From positions 1-8,100 of the forward strand of contig JASLHV010000300.1 in NCBI GenBank assembly GCA_030153205.1: DNA of 8,100 bases, read 5' to 3'. The position numbers and the translations under genes are program-made. A model generated the notes under the pieces. It had not been told where the DNA came from. It searched no databases and saw only the letters and a list, made by a program, of their open reading frames with translations. Position 1 is the first letter of the stretch, and each line of letters begins with the position of its first letter. This stretch comes from Roseiarcus sp. Lineage in GTDB: Bacteria > Pseudomonadota > Alphaproteobacteria > Rhizobiales > Beijerinckiaceae. Shown in pieces: positions 1-6,167 of this stretch.

Positions 1-67
1 CGTCTAGCACCCACTTTTTGATGGCGTTGCGGCGCAATTATCCGAAATGATTTTTTGAGAGCGATGG

Positions 68-98
68 CCGCTCCTCCGTGCGTAGCGCAGAGGAGCGG
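68..98. repeat. Large imperfect hairpin (9-bp outer stem plus 4-bp inner stem)
   Basis: CCGCTCCTC at 68-76 is the exact reverse complement of GAGGAGCGG at 90-98. Inside it, TGCG (79-82) and CGCA (86-89) pair around a three-base TAG loop, leaving a two-base bulge (CG, 77-78). This gives 13 base pairs in one structure. It could be a REP-like palindromic element or a transcript-end structure for the leftward flavoenzyme gene; the lack of a T-run argues against a simple intrinsic terminator. Confidence 0.6.
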
Positions 99-111
99 GG
101 GAGGATAACCA

Positions 112-149
112 CGCCGAGCGCCGCCTTGCGGTCTACGCTGCGCTCGGCG
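112..149. repeat. 9-bp inverted repeat
   Basis: CGCCGAGCG at 112-120 is exactly mirrored by CGCTCGGCG at 141-149, and C121 can pair with G140 for a tenth base pair. The 18-20 base loop can form a small alternative hairpin (CCGC 121-124 with GCGG 128-131). It lies 13 bp from the preceding hairpin, so the two together resemble a paired palindromic element of the REP/BIME kind. Function is not known. Confidence 0.5.
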
Positions 150-178
150 ATCTATCGAGTTAGTTGATTGGGAGGGGT

Positions 179-195
179 GCTTGCGTCACGCAAGC
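179..195. repeat. Near-perfect palindrome, 8-bp arms, 1-bp centre
   Basis: GCTTGCGTCACGCAAGC has two exact 8-bp arms around a single central C. As DNA it has the shape of a binding site for a dimeric regulator. As RNA it would form a 7-bp stem with a three-base loop. It lies about 100 bp beyond the stop codon of the leftward flavoenzyme gene, with no T-run on either side. Whether it is an operator, an RNA end structure or part of a repeat family cannot be decided here. Confidence 0.5.
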
Positions 196-297
196 GGTCG
201 TCTCTGAAAGTTCCGCAACTCGGGGAAGGCGGCGGGCGGGAATCGGCGAAATCAAAACAGCCGGCCGCGACCTCGGCGACCAGTCCCCCCATTCGCT

Positions 298-1431
298 CTA
301 GCCGACCGCCTCCGCCGGCACATCGCAAAGCTCTGCGCCGACATGCGCCGCGATCGCCAGCGACGACGTCAGTCCCGGCGACTCTATCCCAAACAGATTG
401 ACCAAGCCCGGCGCGCCGTCGCCATGGCGAACGTCGATCCAAAAGTCGGCGGCGCTTTCGTTGGGGCCGTGGATTTTGGGACGAATCCCGCAATAGGAGG
501 GCGTCAATTCGCGATCGACGACGCCTGGCCAATAGCGGCGACAGGACTCGGCGAAATGTTCCGCGATGTCCTCGGAGACGGCGTAGTCGAGTTTGTCGAC
601 CCATTCGATGTCGGGTCCTAAACGAACGCTCCCCTGCATATCCAGCGTCACATGGGCGCCGAGCGCGCCGGGCACGGGCAGGGGATAGACGAGACTTTGA
701 AACGGCGAGCGTCCGGAGACCGCGCAGTAATTTCCCTTGGCGAGATAGCGCGGCGGGATCGCCGACGAGGGGACGCCTTCCACTCTGGCGGCGACCGCAT
801 GCGCCCCGTGACCGGCTGCGTTGATCAGATTGCTGCAGGCCAGTTCCAACGAACCGTCCGCTGTGTCCAATGAGACCAGGAATTTGCAATTTGCGGTCAA
901 ACGCGCCTCGACGAAACGGGTGCGCAACGCCAGCATTCCCCCATTTGCCTCGTAGTCGCCTTGCAGAGCCAGCATCAACGCGCCGCTATCGACGATGCCG
1001 GTGCTTGGCGAATGGAGCCCGCCGACGCAGGCAACGGCCGGCTCGGCCTTTTCGATCTCGGCGCGCGACAGAAAAACCAAGTCGGAGACGCCGTTCTTTG
1101 CCGCGGTCTCGTGGATCGTTTTGAGCTTCGGCAGCTCCGCCTCGGTCACCGCCACCACATATTTGCCGAGCCGTTTGTGCGGGACGCCAAACTCTTCGCA
1201 GAAAGCGTAAAGGCGCTTGCGTCCTTCGACACAGAAACGCGCCTTCAGGCTTCCCGGCGGATAATAAAGACCGGCATGGATGACTTCCGAGTTTCGCGAT
1301 GTGGTCTCCGCGCCAATCCGCTCGCCGCTTTCGACAAGGAGAACCTCGCGTCCCGCGCAAGCTAGCCGACGTGCGATCGCAAGACCGATCACGCCGGCGC
1401 CGACAACCAAAAACTCCACGCTATCGACCAT
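298..1431 (-). CDS. FAD-dependent oxidoreductase, L-2-hydroxyglutarate oxidase-like (DAO superfamily)
   Basis: Predicted flavoprotein of 377 residues that would oxidise a 2-hydroxyacid (or similar CH-OH/CH-NH substrate) to the 2-oxo compound. Seen in the sequence: an N-terminal FAD Rossmann motif GAGVIG (residues 11-16) ending in the ribose-binding acid E34; the block RNSEVIHAGLYY (46-57), highly typical of the LhgO/L2HGDH family; SPSTGIVDSGALM (141-153); NAAGHGA (204-210); and a C-terminal flavin-binding stretch FGIESPGLTSS (347-357). No signal peptide or membrane helix is apparent, so it is probably cytoplasmic. It is somewhat shorter than the roughly 420-residue E. coli LhgO. The ATG at 1431 is supported by an AAGGAG six bases upstream. 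It is transcribed divergently from the dehydrogenase operon. Family membership is firm; L-2-hydroxyglutarate as the actual substrate is only a guess, and other hydroxyacids or amino acids remain possible. Confidence 0.85.
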   Translation of the reverse strand: MVDSVEFLVVGAGVIGLAIARRLACAGREVLLVESGERIGAETTSRNSEVIHAGLYYPPGSLKARFCVEGRKRLYAFCEEFGVPHKRLGKYVVAVTEAELPKLKTIHETAAKNGVSDLVFLSRAEIEKAEPAVACVGGLHSPSTGIVDSGALMLALQGDYEANGGMLALRTRFVEARLTANCKFLVSLDTADGSLELACSNLINAAGHGAHAVAARVEGVPSSAIPPRYLAKGNYCAVSGRSPFQSLVYPLPVPGALGAHVTLDMQGSVRLGPDIEWVDKLDYAVSEDIAEHFAESCRRYWPGVVDRELTPSYCGIRPKIHGPNESAADFWIDVRHGDGAPGLVNLFGIESPGLTSSLAIAAHVGAELCDVPAEAVG

Positions 1432-1437
1432 GCAGGG

Positions 1438-1443
1438 CTCCTT
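1438..1443 (-). promoter_or_regulatory. Ribosome binding site of the flavoenzyme gene
   Basis: On the minus strand this reads AAGGAG, six bases before the ATG at 1431. It fixes the start codon of the LhgO-like gene. Confidence 0.7.
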
Positions 1444-1517
1444 AAAATACCTTCTAAAGCCTCGGTCCCCGAGAGGCGGCCGCCATAGATAATCATTTTG
1501 AGACTCTTTGGCCGCCC

Positions 1518-1560
1518 GCCTGTTTTGAAGTTTGGCACTGTCCCTCGCGTCAAAACGGGC
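1518..1560. promoter_or_regulatory. Inverted repeat in the divergent intergenic region, candidate operator or leader hairpin
   Basis: GCCTGTTTTGA (1518-1528) and TCAAAACGGGC (1550-1560) are reverse complements at 10 of 11 positions; the single mismatch would be a U-G wobble pair in RNA. The arm centres are about 32 bp apart, close to three helical turns, which suits a dimeric or tetrameric regulator. The 21-base loop contains TTGGCAC (1532-1538), which resembles the -24 part of a sigma-54 promoter, but the following GC is one base out of register. The right arm ends directly before the AGGA (1561-1564) that precedes the E1 alpha gene. No convincing sigma-70 -35/-10 pair was found in 1432-1574. 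The repeat is seen directly; its role is inferred. Confidence 0.45.
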
Positions 1561-1574
1561 AGGAAACGAGCAGG

Positions 1575-2606
1575 ATGAAATCAGGGATGAGCGCGGCCGC
1601 TCAGTCTGAGCCGGTCGGAAATGACGATATCGGTCTCGAGCGGCGTCTGGAGCTCTTCCGCCTCCAAGTGGAGATAAGAGATTGCGAAAAGCGCGCCTAT
1701 GATCTCTTCCTCCAGAACCTGATCAAAGGCACCAGCCATCTCTCGCTGGGCCAGGAGGCCGTCGCCGCCGGTTTCGGCGTCGCCATGCGCAAGGGCGACA
1801 AATCCTTCTGCACATACCGCGGTCACGCCCATACGCTCGCACGCGGCGCCTCGATGGAAGGCATGCTCGGCGAACTGATGCTGCGCGATATCGGGCTCAT
1901 GCGCGGCAAAGGCGGCTCAATGCACTTGACGTCTATCGAGCATGACGTGCTCGGCTCCTACGCCATCATCGGCGCCCATCTGCCGATCGCCTGCGGCTCG
2001 GCGTGGCGGGCGCAATATCTCGGCGAAAAGGATGTCTCCGTCTGTTTCTTTGGCGACGGCACGACCAATATCGGCGCCTTCCATGAGGCGCTCAATTTCG
2101 CTGCGGTCTGGAAACTGCCTGTCGTCTTCGTCTGCGAGAACAACCTTTACATGGAATATACGCCGATCGGCGAGGTGACGGCGGTCAAACATCCGGCGGC
2201 CGATCGCGCCGCGAGCTATGGGCTGGAGTCGATCATCGTCGACGGCAATGACGCCGACGAGGTCTACCGTACGGCCCATGCCGCGCTTGAAAAGGCGCGC
2301 GACGGCGGCGGCCCGTCGCTTATCGAATGTCTGACTTATCGCCATTCTGGCCATTCCCGCGCCGACCCGGGAAAATACCGGCCGCCAGGCGAATTGGAGG
2401 AATGGCTCAAGCGCGACCCCGTCGTGATCTATCGCCAGAGGCTCAAGGAATTTGGCGTCGCCGACGAGACGATCAGCGGCATCGAAGCCGAAAGCAAACG
2501 TAAGGTTGAGGAGGCGACTACGGCCTGCAAAGCATCGCCGCAAGCGCCGGTCGAACTCCTCACGGCGGACGTCTATGCGGATGGAGGCTGGGCGTGGCGG
2601 AACTGA
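1575..2606 (+). CDS. 2-oxoacid (or acetoin) dehydrogenase E1 component, alpha subunit
   Basis: Thiamine-diphosphate-dependent E1 alpha subunit of 343 residues. With the beta subunit it decarboxylates a 2-oxoacid (or cleaves acetoin) and transfers the acyl group to lipoyl-E2. Seen: the helix and loop TSHLSLGQEAVAAG (53-66), CTYRGHAHTLARG (79-91), MRGKGGSMH (109-117), the ThDP/Mg motif beginning GDGTTNIGAFHEALN (160-174) and ending in CENN, and the E1 loop YRHSGHSRADPGKYR carrying the GHS histidine. The length is normal for the family. The start is slightly uncertain: ATG at 1575 has AGGA at 1561-1564, while ATG at 1587 has AGGA at 1572-1575. First gene of the operon; its end overlaps E1 beta by 13 bp. 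The substrate (pyruvate, acetoin, branched-chain or another 2-oxoacid) cannot be told from the sequence. The E1 beta next door argues against the housekeeping pyruvate dehydrogenase. Confidence 0.93.
   Translation: MKSGMSAAAQSEPVGNDDIGLERRLELFRLQVEIRDCEKRAYDLFLQNLIKGTSHLSLGQEAVAAGFGVAMRKGDKSFCTYRGHAHTLARGASMEGMLGELMLRDIGLMRGKGGSMHLTSIEHDVLGSYAIIGAHLPIACGSAWRAQYLGEKDVSVCFFGDGTTNIGAFHEALNFAAVWKLPVVFVCENNLYMEYTPIGEVTAVKHPAADRAASYGLESIIVDGNDADEVYRTAHAALEKARDGGGPSLIECLTYRHSGHSRADPGKYRPPGELEEWLKRDPVVIYRQRLKEFGVADETISGIEAESKRKVEEATTACKASPQAPVELLTADVYADGGWAWRN
2583..2587 (+). promoter_or_regulatory. Ribosome binding site deciding the GTG start of E1 beta
   Basis: A GGAGG lies six bases before GTG at 2594, inside the last codons of the E1 alpha gene. 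It supports the non-ATG start and translational coupling of the two E1 subunits. Confidence 0.7.
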
Positions 2607-3574
2607 CGTATCGCGACGCCGTGGCCCGCGGCATTGCGCAGGAAATGGAGCGCGACAATCGCGTCGTCTTCCTCGGCGAGGATATCGGGAAGGCCGGCGG
2701 CGTCTTCAAAACGACCGTTGGGCTTTACGAAAAATTCGGACCGCTTCGCGTCCGCGACACGCCAATTTCCGAGCAGGCGATCCTTGGCGCGGCGATGGGC
2801 GCCGCGATGACCGGCCTTCGGCCTATCGCCGAGATCATGTTCTCGGACTTTCTGGCGGTCTGTTTCGACTATGTCGCCAACCAAATGTCGAAGCTTCGCT
2901 ACATGACGAATGGTCAATTGGCTTGCCCGCTGGTGATCCGTACCGGCAATGGCGGCGGCGTTCGCTTCGGCGCGCAGCACTCGCAATCGATCGAGAATTG
3001 GACGATGATGATCCCTGGCGTGAAGGTTGTCGCGCCGTCTTCGCCCATCGACGTCATCGGGCTGATGGCCGCGGCGGTTCGCGATCCCGATCCGGTTATT
3101 CTTCACGAGCACAAGGCGCTCTACGCCACGAAGGGGGAGGTCCCCGACGGCGAGATCGTCGACACGTTGGGAACGGCAAAAGTGCTGCGTGCCGGCGATG
3201 ATTGCACGATTACGGCGCTCGCGATGATGGTCCCGCGCGCATTGGAAGCCGCCGAAATCCTGGCGCGCGAGCATAAGATACATGCGGAAGTCATCGACGT
3301 CCGTTCGCTGGTGCCGCTCGATACGCGGACGATTTTGGGATCCGTCGCCAAGACCGGACGGCTCTTCACGGTCGAGGAAAATCCGCGTCTCTGCGGCTGG
3401 GGCGCCGAGATCGCTTCGATTGTCGCTGACGAGGCGTTCTGGGATCTCGACGGTCCGATCGTTCGCATCACCACGCCGCACATTCCGCTACCCGCCGCCG
3501 ACCACCTTGAAGATCTCGCGCTGCCCAGCGCAGCGCGCATCGTCGAAAAGGTTCGTCGCGTTCTCAATGGATAG
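2594..3574 (+). CDS. 2-oxoacid (or acetoin) dehydrogenase E1 component, beta subunit
   Basis: Beta subunit of 326 residues, forming the E1 heterotetramer with the alpha subunit. Seen: N-terminal transketolase-type pyrimidine-binding domain with FLGEDIGK (26-33), RDTPISEQ (54-61, where E60 is the expected ThDP-activating glutamate), and RFGAQHSQS (124-132, H129 the conserved active-site histidine). A C-terminal transketolase domain follows, with DVRSLVPLD and FTVEEN. It starts at GTG with a GGAGG ribosome binding site and overlaps E1 alpha by 13 bp. It is a short, classical E1 beta without the N-terminal lipoyl domain that the pyruvate dehydrogenase beta subunit (PdhB) of many Alphaproteobacteria carries. 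That makes a paralogous, catabolic complex more likely. The E2 gene begins inside its last codons. Family assignment is firm; substrate is not determined. Confidence 0.93.
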   Translation: MAELTYRDAVARGIAQEMERDNRVVFLGEDIGKAGGVFKTTVGLYEKFGPLRVRDTPISEQAILGAAMGAAMTGLRPIAEIMFSDFLAVCFDYVANQMSKLRYMTNGQLACPLVIRTGNGGGVRFGAQHSQSIENWTMMIPGVKVVAPSSPIDVIGLMAAAVRDPDPVILHEHKALYATKGEVPDGEIVDTLGTAKVLRAGDDCTITALAMMVPRALEAAEILAREHKIHAEVIDVRSLVPLDTRTILGSVAKTGRLFTVEENPRLCGWGAEIASIVADEAFWDLDGPIVRITTPHIPLPAADHLEDLALPSAARIVEKVRRVLNG

Positions 3575-4859
3575 CCAGATGTCCGCCACCGTCATCATGC
3601 CGCAGCTTGGCGAAACCGTTGCGGAAGGGAAAATTCTCACCTGGTTCAAATCAGTCGGCGACGAAATCCGCGAAGGCGATAACCTATTTGAAGTCGAGAC
3701 GGACAAGGTGACGATCGACGTGCAAGCGATCGTCTCGGGTCGGCTGAACGAAATCCGTGTCGGCGCCGGCACGGTTGCGAAGGTTGGCGACGTCGTCGCT
3801 GTCGTAGGGGGCGGCGGGCCCTCACAAGAAGACGCTCGGCGCGTTTCCCCGAACGCGGCCGGGCAGGCGCTGGCGCGGACGCCCTTCGAGGAAGTATCGA
3901 CGCCCATCGTAAATTTCGGCCCCGCGAAGGGACCCGACGGCGTGCGCATCACGCCGCTCGCCAGACGATTGATCGCTCAGGCCGGGCTCGATCTCAATCA
4001 ACTCGCGCGAGAAGCAAGAGAGCGGGGAAGCAATCGCATCGTCGAGGCGGATGTGCGCGCGGCGAGCGAAGCGCGCTCAGCGCCGCTGGCGCCGACGCCT
4101 CTCGCGGCGGCGGTCACGCGTGCTGATGGCCCAGTACAAAGCGGACAAGTCCTATCGCTCAATACCGTGCGGCTGAAGACGGGTGAACGCCTGGCTGAGA
4201 ATTGGCGAAACATCCCTCATGTCTTCCAAGCGATCGAAGTCGACTTTACGGCCGTCGATCGGGTACGCCGCAAGCACAAGATCGATTTCCAAAAGGCGCA
4301 TGGCTTTTCGCTGACCTATCTTCCCTTCATAGCGCGCGCGACCTGCCTGGCGCTTAATGCTTTTCCTCACGTGAACGCGCGCTTTGACGGAAAAGCGCTG
4401 ACGCTGTCGCGCGAAGCGCATTTGGGGATCGCGGTCGACCTTTCGCACAATGGCCTTGTCGTGCCTGTCGTGCGCGACGCCGGCGATCTTGCGCTTGTCG
4501 GCCTTGCCAAAGCCATTCGACGACAAATCGAAAAAGCGCGCGCGGGAAAGCTAACGCCGGACGATCTTAGCGGCGGCACCTACTCGATCAGCAATAATGG
4601 CGCATTTGGAACGTCCTTCACGGCGCCGATCATTAACGCGCCGCAAGTCGCCATTCTTTCGACTGACGCAATCCGACTGAAGCCCGCGGTTGTTTCGACC
4701 TCGGAGGGAGATTTCGTCGCCGCTCGAATGATGGGCGTTGTCGGTCAGAGTTTCGATCATCGCGCCTTTGACGGCGCCTATTCCGCCGCCTTCCTTTCGC
4801 GCCTCAAACAAATCCTCGAGGAACGGAACTGGGGCGATGAACTGGACAGCCAATCATAA
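3567..4859 (+). CDS. Dihydrolipoamide acyltransferase (E2) of the 2-oxoacid dehydrogenase complex
   Basis: Core E2 subunit of 430 residues that accepts the acyl group on a lipoyl-lysine and passes it to CoA. Domains in order: one lipoyl domain (about 6-80) with the lipoylation site EVETDKVTID, lysine K47; a flexible linker rich in Pro, Ala and Gly (about 80-125); a peripheral subunit-binding domain (about 126-166) starting VRITPLARRLIAQ; a second linker; and the catalytic domain (about 197-430) with GTYSISNNGAFGTSF from 337 and the active-site motif HRAFDG (H398, D402). The frame stays open further upstream, but that part lies antisense-free inside E1 beta and has no family similarity. ATG at 3567 overlaps the E1 beta stop by 8 bp; ATG at 3579 (MSATVIMPQ) is an equally reasonable start, and neither has a strong ribosome binding site, so coupling to E1 beta is likely. 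All key residues are present. Acyl specificity (acetyl or other) is unknown. Confidence 0.92.
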   Translation: MDSQMSATVIMPQLGETVAEGKILTWFKSVGDEIREGDNLFEVETDKVTIDVQAIVSGRLNEIRVGAGTVAKVGDVVAVVGGGGPSQEDARRVSPNAAGQALARTPFEEVSTPIVNFGPAKGPDGVRITPLARRLIAQAGLDLNQLAREARERGSNRIVEADVRAASEARSAPLAPTPLAAAVTRADGPVQSGQVLSLNTVRLKTGERLAENWRNIPHVFQAIEVDFTAVDRVRRKHKIDFQKAHGFSLTYLPFIARATCLALNAFPHVNARFDGKALTLSREAHLGIAVDLSHNGLVVPVVRDAGDLALVGLAKAIRRQIEKARAGKLTPDDLSGGTYSISNNGAFGTSFTAPIINAPQVAILSTDAIRLKPAVVSTSEGDFVAARMMGVVGQSFDHRAFDGAYSAAFLSRLKQILEERNWGDELDSQS

Positions 4860-4891
4860 GCAACGACGGATCGGGAACACGATCGCGCATC

Positions 4892-4897
4892 AGGAGG
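4892..4897 (+). promoter_or_regulatory. Ribosome binding site of the M24-family gene
   Basis: An AGGAGG sits four bases before ATG at 4902 and supports that start over the internal ATG at 4944. It is the strongest ribosome binding site inside the operon and may give this gene high independent initiation after the 42-bp gap. Confidence 0.65.
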
Positions 4898-4901
4898 GAA
4901 G

Positions 4902-6155
4902 ATGAAATACAATCGACCGCACTCGACCGCCGCCTGGGGCGCGATGGCGAAGGATTGGGAGCAGGGCATCGACTATCATCGCCTGTCGAAGGAACGCTTA
5001 GCGCGTACGCAGCAATCTTTGCGTTATTCCGGTCTAGGCGCGGTGCTTTGCTTCAATTTCGATAACATTCGATACGTCACCGCTACGCATATCGGCGAAT
5101 GGGCGCGCGACAAATTCTTCCGCTATGCGCTTTGCCCTGCCGAGGGAAAGCCGTTTCTCTGGGATCCGGCGCCGCCAGCCAAGCGTATTTCATCGCCCTG
5201 GATTTCCGACAATGTCGCCGCGCCGATCACCACGATGCAAGGCGCAATACCGCCGTCGATGAACGTTCAGCATGATTTCGCGAAGCAGATCAAGAAGGCC
5301 CTTGTTCACTACGGCATCGACAAAGAGCCGCTAGGCATCGATATGATGGAAATCGGCATGTTGCGCGCGCTCGAGGCGGAAGGCGTCGAGGTCGTCGATG
5401 GTCAGCAAGCGCTGCTGGATGCGCGCGAAATCAAGACCGAAGACGAAATCGAGCTTCTGCGCATGTCCGCCGCCATGGTGGATGCGACTTACGTCGACAT
5501 TGCCCGCGCAATCCGGCCGGGCACAAAGGAGAACGAACTCGTCGCTATCGCCAACGACCGTCTGTTTCGCATGGGTTCGGAGCGCGTGGAATGCGTGAAC
5601 TCGGTTTCCGGCCGGCGCGGCCGACCACATTCGCATACATTCTCTGATCGCATGATCCAGCCTGGCGACATGATCTTCTTGGACATTATGCATTCCTACA
5701 ACGGCTATCGCACCTGCTACTATCGTACCTTCATCTGCGGCCAGCCGAATAAGCACCAGGTCGAAGCCTACGAGACAGCCTCGAAATGGATCAGCGCCTC
5801 GATTGATATGATCCGTCCCGGCGTAACGCCCGATGAAGTCGCTTCGGTTTGGCCCGACGCTCAGGAATTTGGATATCGCGACGAGGAAGAGGCGTTTCTT
5901 CTGCAATATGGGCATGGCGTCGGCCTGTCGCTTTGGGAGCGCCCGATCTTTTCCAAGCGCTTTCGCGGTCAGAACCGACCTCTGGCGGAGGGCATGGTCT
6001 TCGCCCTGGAAACCTGGAAGGGGGCGGACGACGGCTCCGGCGCGGCGCGCATCGAGGAGGAAGTTGTCGTCACCAAGGATGGGTGCGAGATTATCACGAA
6101 CTTCCCGTCCGACCGTCTGATTTCCTGCGGACTTCCGGGTTGCGAAGTGTTCTGA
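4902..6155 (+). CDS. M24-family (pita-bread fold) metallopeptidase homologue, probably a non-peptidase hydrolase
   Basis: A 417-residue two-domain protein of the aminopeptidase P/creatinase kind. The N-terminal creatinase-like domain (about 25-170) contains GLGAVLCFNFDNIRYVT (44-60); the C-terminal pita-bread domain (about 178-400) follows DAREIKTEDEIELLR. The expected five metal-ligand positions of M24 read D261, C272 (in GYRTCYYRTF), H338 (in YGHGVGL), E370 (in FALE) and E385 (in RIEEEV). The second Asp, normally eleven residues after the first, is thus Cys. Loss or change of ligands is known in M24 relatives that are not peptidases, such as creatinase. It has eight cysteines, including a C-terminal CGLPGC (409-414). 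No signal peptide is seen. It is embedded in the dehydrogenase operon, 42 bp after E2 and 12 bp before a CobW-type GTPase. The family is firm; the reaction is unknown. A C-N bond hydrolase (creatinase or ectoine hydrolase-like) or a lyase (the DMSP lyase DddP is a distant relative) are possibilities, not assignments. Confidence 0.85.
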   Translation: MKYNRPHSTAAWGAMAKDWEQGIDYHRLSKERLARTQQSLRYSGLGAVLCFNFDNIRYVTATHIGEWARDKFFRYALCPAEGKPFLWDPAPPAKRISSPWISDNVAAPITTMQGAIPPSMNVQHDFAKQIKKALVHYGIDKEPLGIDMMEIGMLRALEAEGVEVVDGQQALLDAREIKTEDEIELLRMSAAMVDATYVDIARAIRPGTKENELVAIANDRLFRMGSERVECVNSVSGRRGRPHSHTFSDRMIQPGDMIFLDIMHSYNGYRTCYYRTFICGQPNKHQVEAYETASKWISASIDMIRPGVTPDEVASVWPDAQEFGYRDEEEAFLLQYGHGVGLSLWERPIFSKRFRGQNRPLAEGMVFALETWKGADDGSGAARIEEEVVVTKDGCEIITNFPSDRLISCGLPGCEVF

Positions 6156-6167
6156 CCGGAGATTTTC

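Larger units (their letters stand above)
1..297. other. Non-coding region rich in inverted repeats
   Basis: I see no credible gene in this stretch: the open frames are short, start on weak codons and run into the antisense of the neighbouring flavoenzyme gene. It contains three GC-rich inverted repeats, listed separately. It lies downstream of the minus-strand flavoenzyme gene. None of the hairpins is followed by a T-run in the direction of that gene, so a classical intrinsic terminator is not evident. The T-rich run near 51-56 has no stem directly upstream of it. Confidence 0.6.

Noticed and set aside
68..195. Rho-independent terminator for the leftward flavoenzyme gene
   Set aside because: Stems are strong, but none is followed by a T-run on the minus strand.
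152..889. Long minus-strand open frame (245 codons) overlapping the 3' half of the flavoenzyme gene
   Set aside because: Arg/Pro-rich translation without family features, in an alternative frame of the well-supported flavoenzyme gene; typical of GC-rich coding DNA.
1532..1548. Sigma-54 promoter (TTGGCAC followed by a GC)
   Set aside because: The GC lies one base beyond the required spacing and the -12 TTGC block is not matched, so it is mentioned only as a weak possibility.
2452..3201. Plus-strand open frame of about 250 codons across the E1 alpha/E1 beta junction
   Set aside because: Arg-rich composition with no motif; it is a shadow of two genes whose catalytic motifs are clear.
3282..3566. 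Upstream extension of the E2 reading frame giving a 525-residue protein
   Set aside because: The extra 95 residues overlap E1 beta in another frame, look like Arg/Ser-rich noise, and precede the normal E2 start just before the lipoyl domain.
4869..4884. GATCG/CGATC hairpin between the E2 and M24 genes
   Set aside because: Only five base pairs with a six-base loop and no T-run; too weak to call a terminator or attenuator.
4902..6155. Assignment of the M24-family gene as DMSP lyase DddP or as Xaa-Pro aminopeptidase
   Set aside because: Only the fold and three or four ligand positions agree. The Cys at 272 differs from what I recall for both enzymes, and no DMSP-related gene is nearby.
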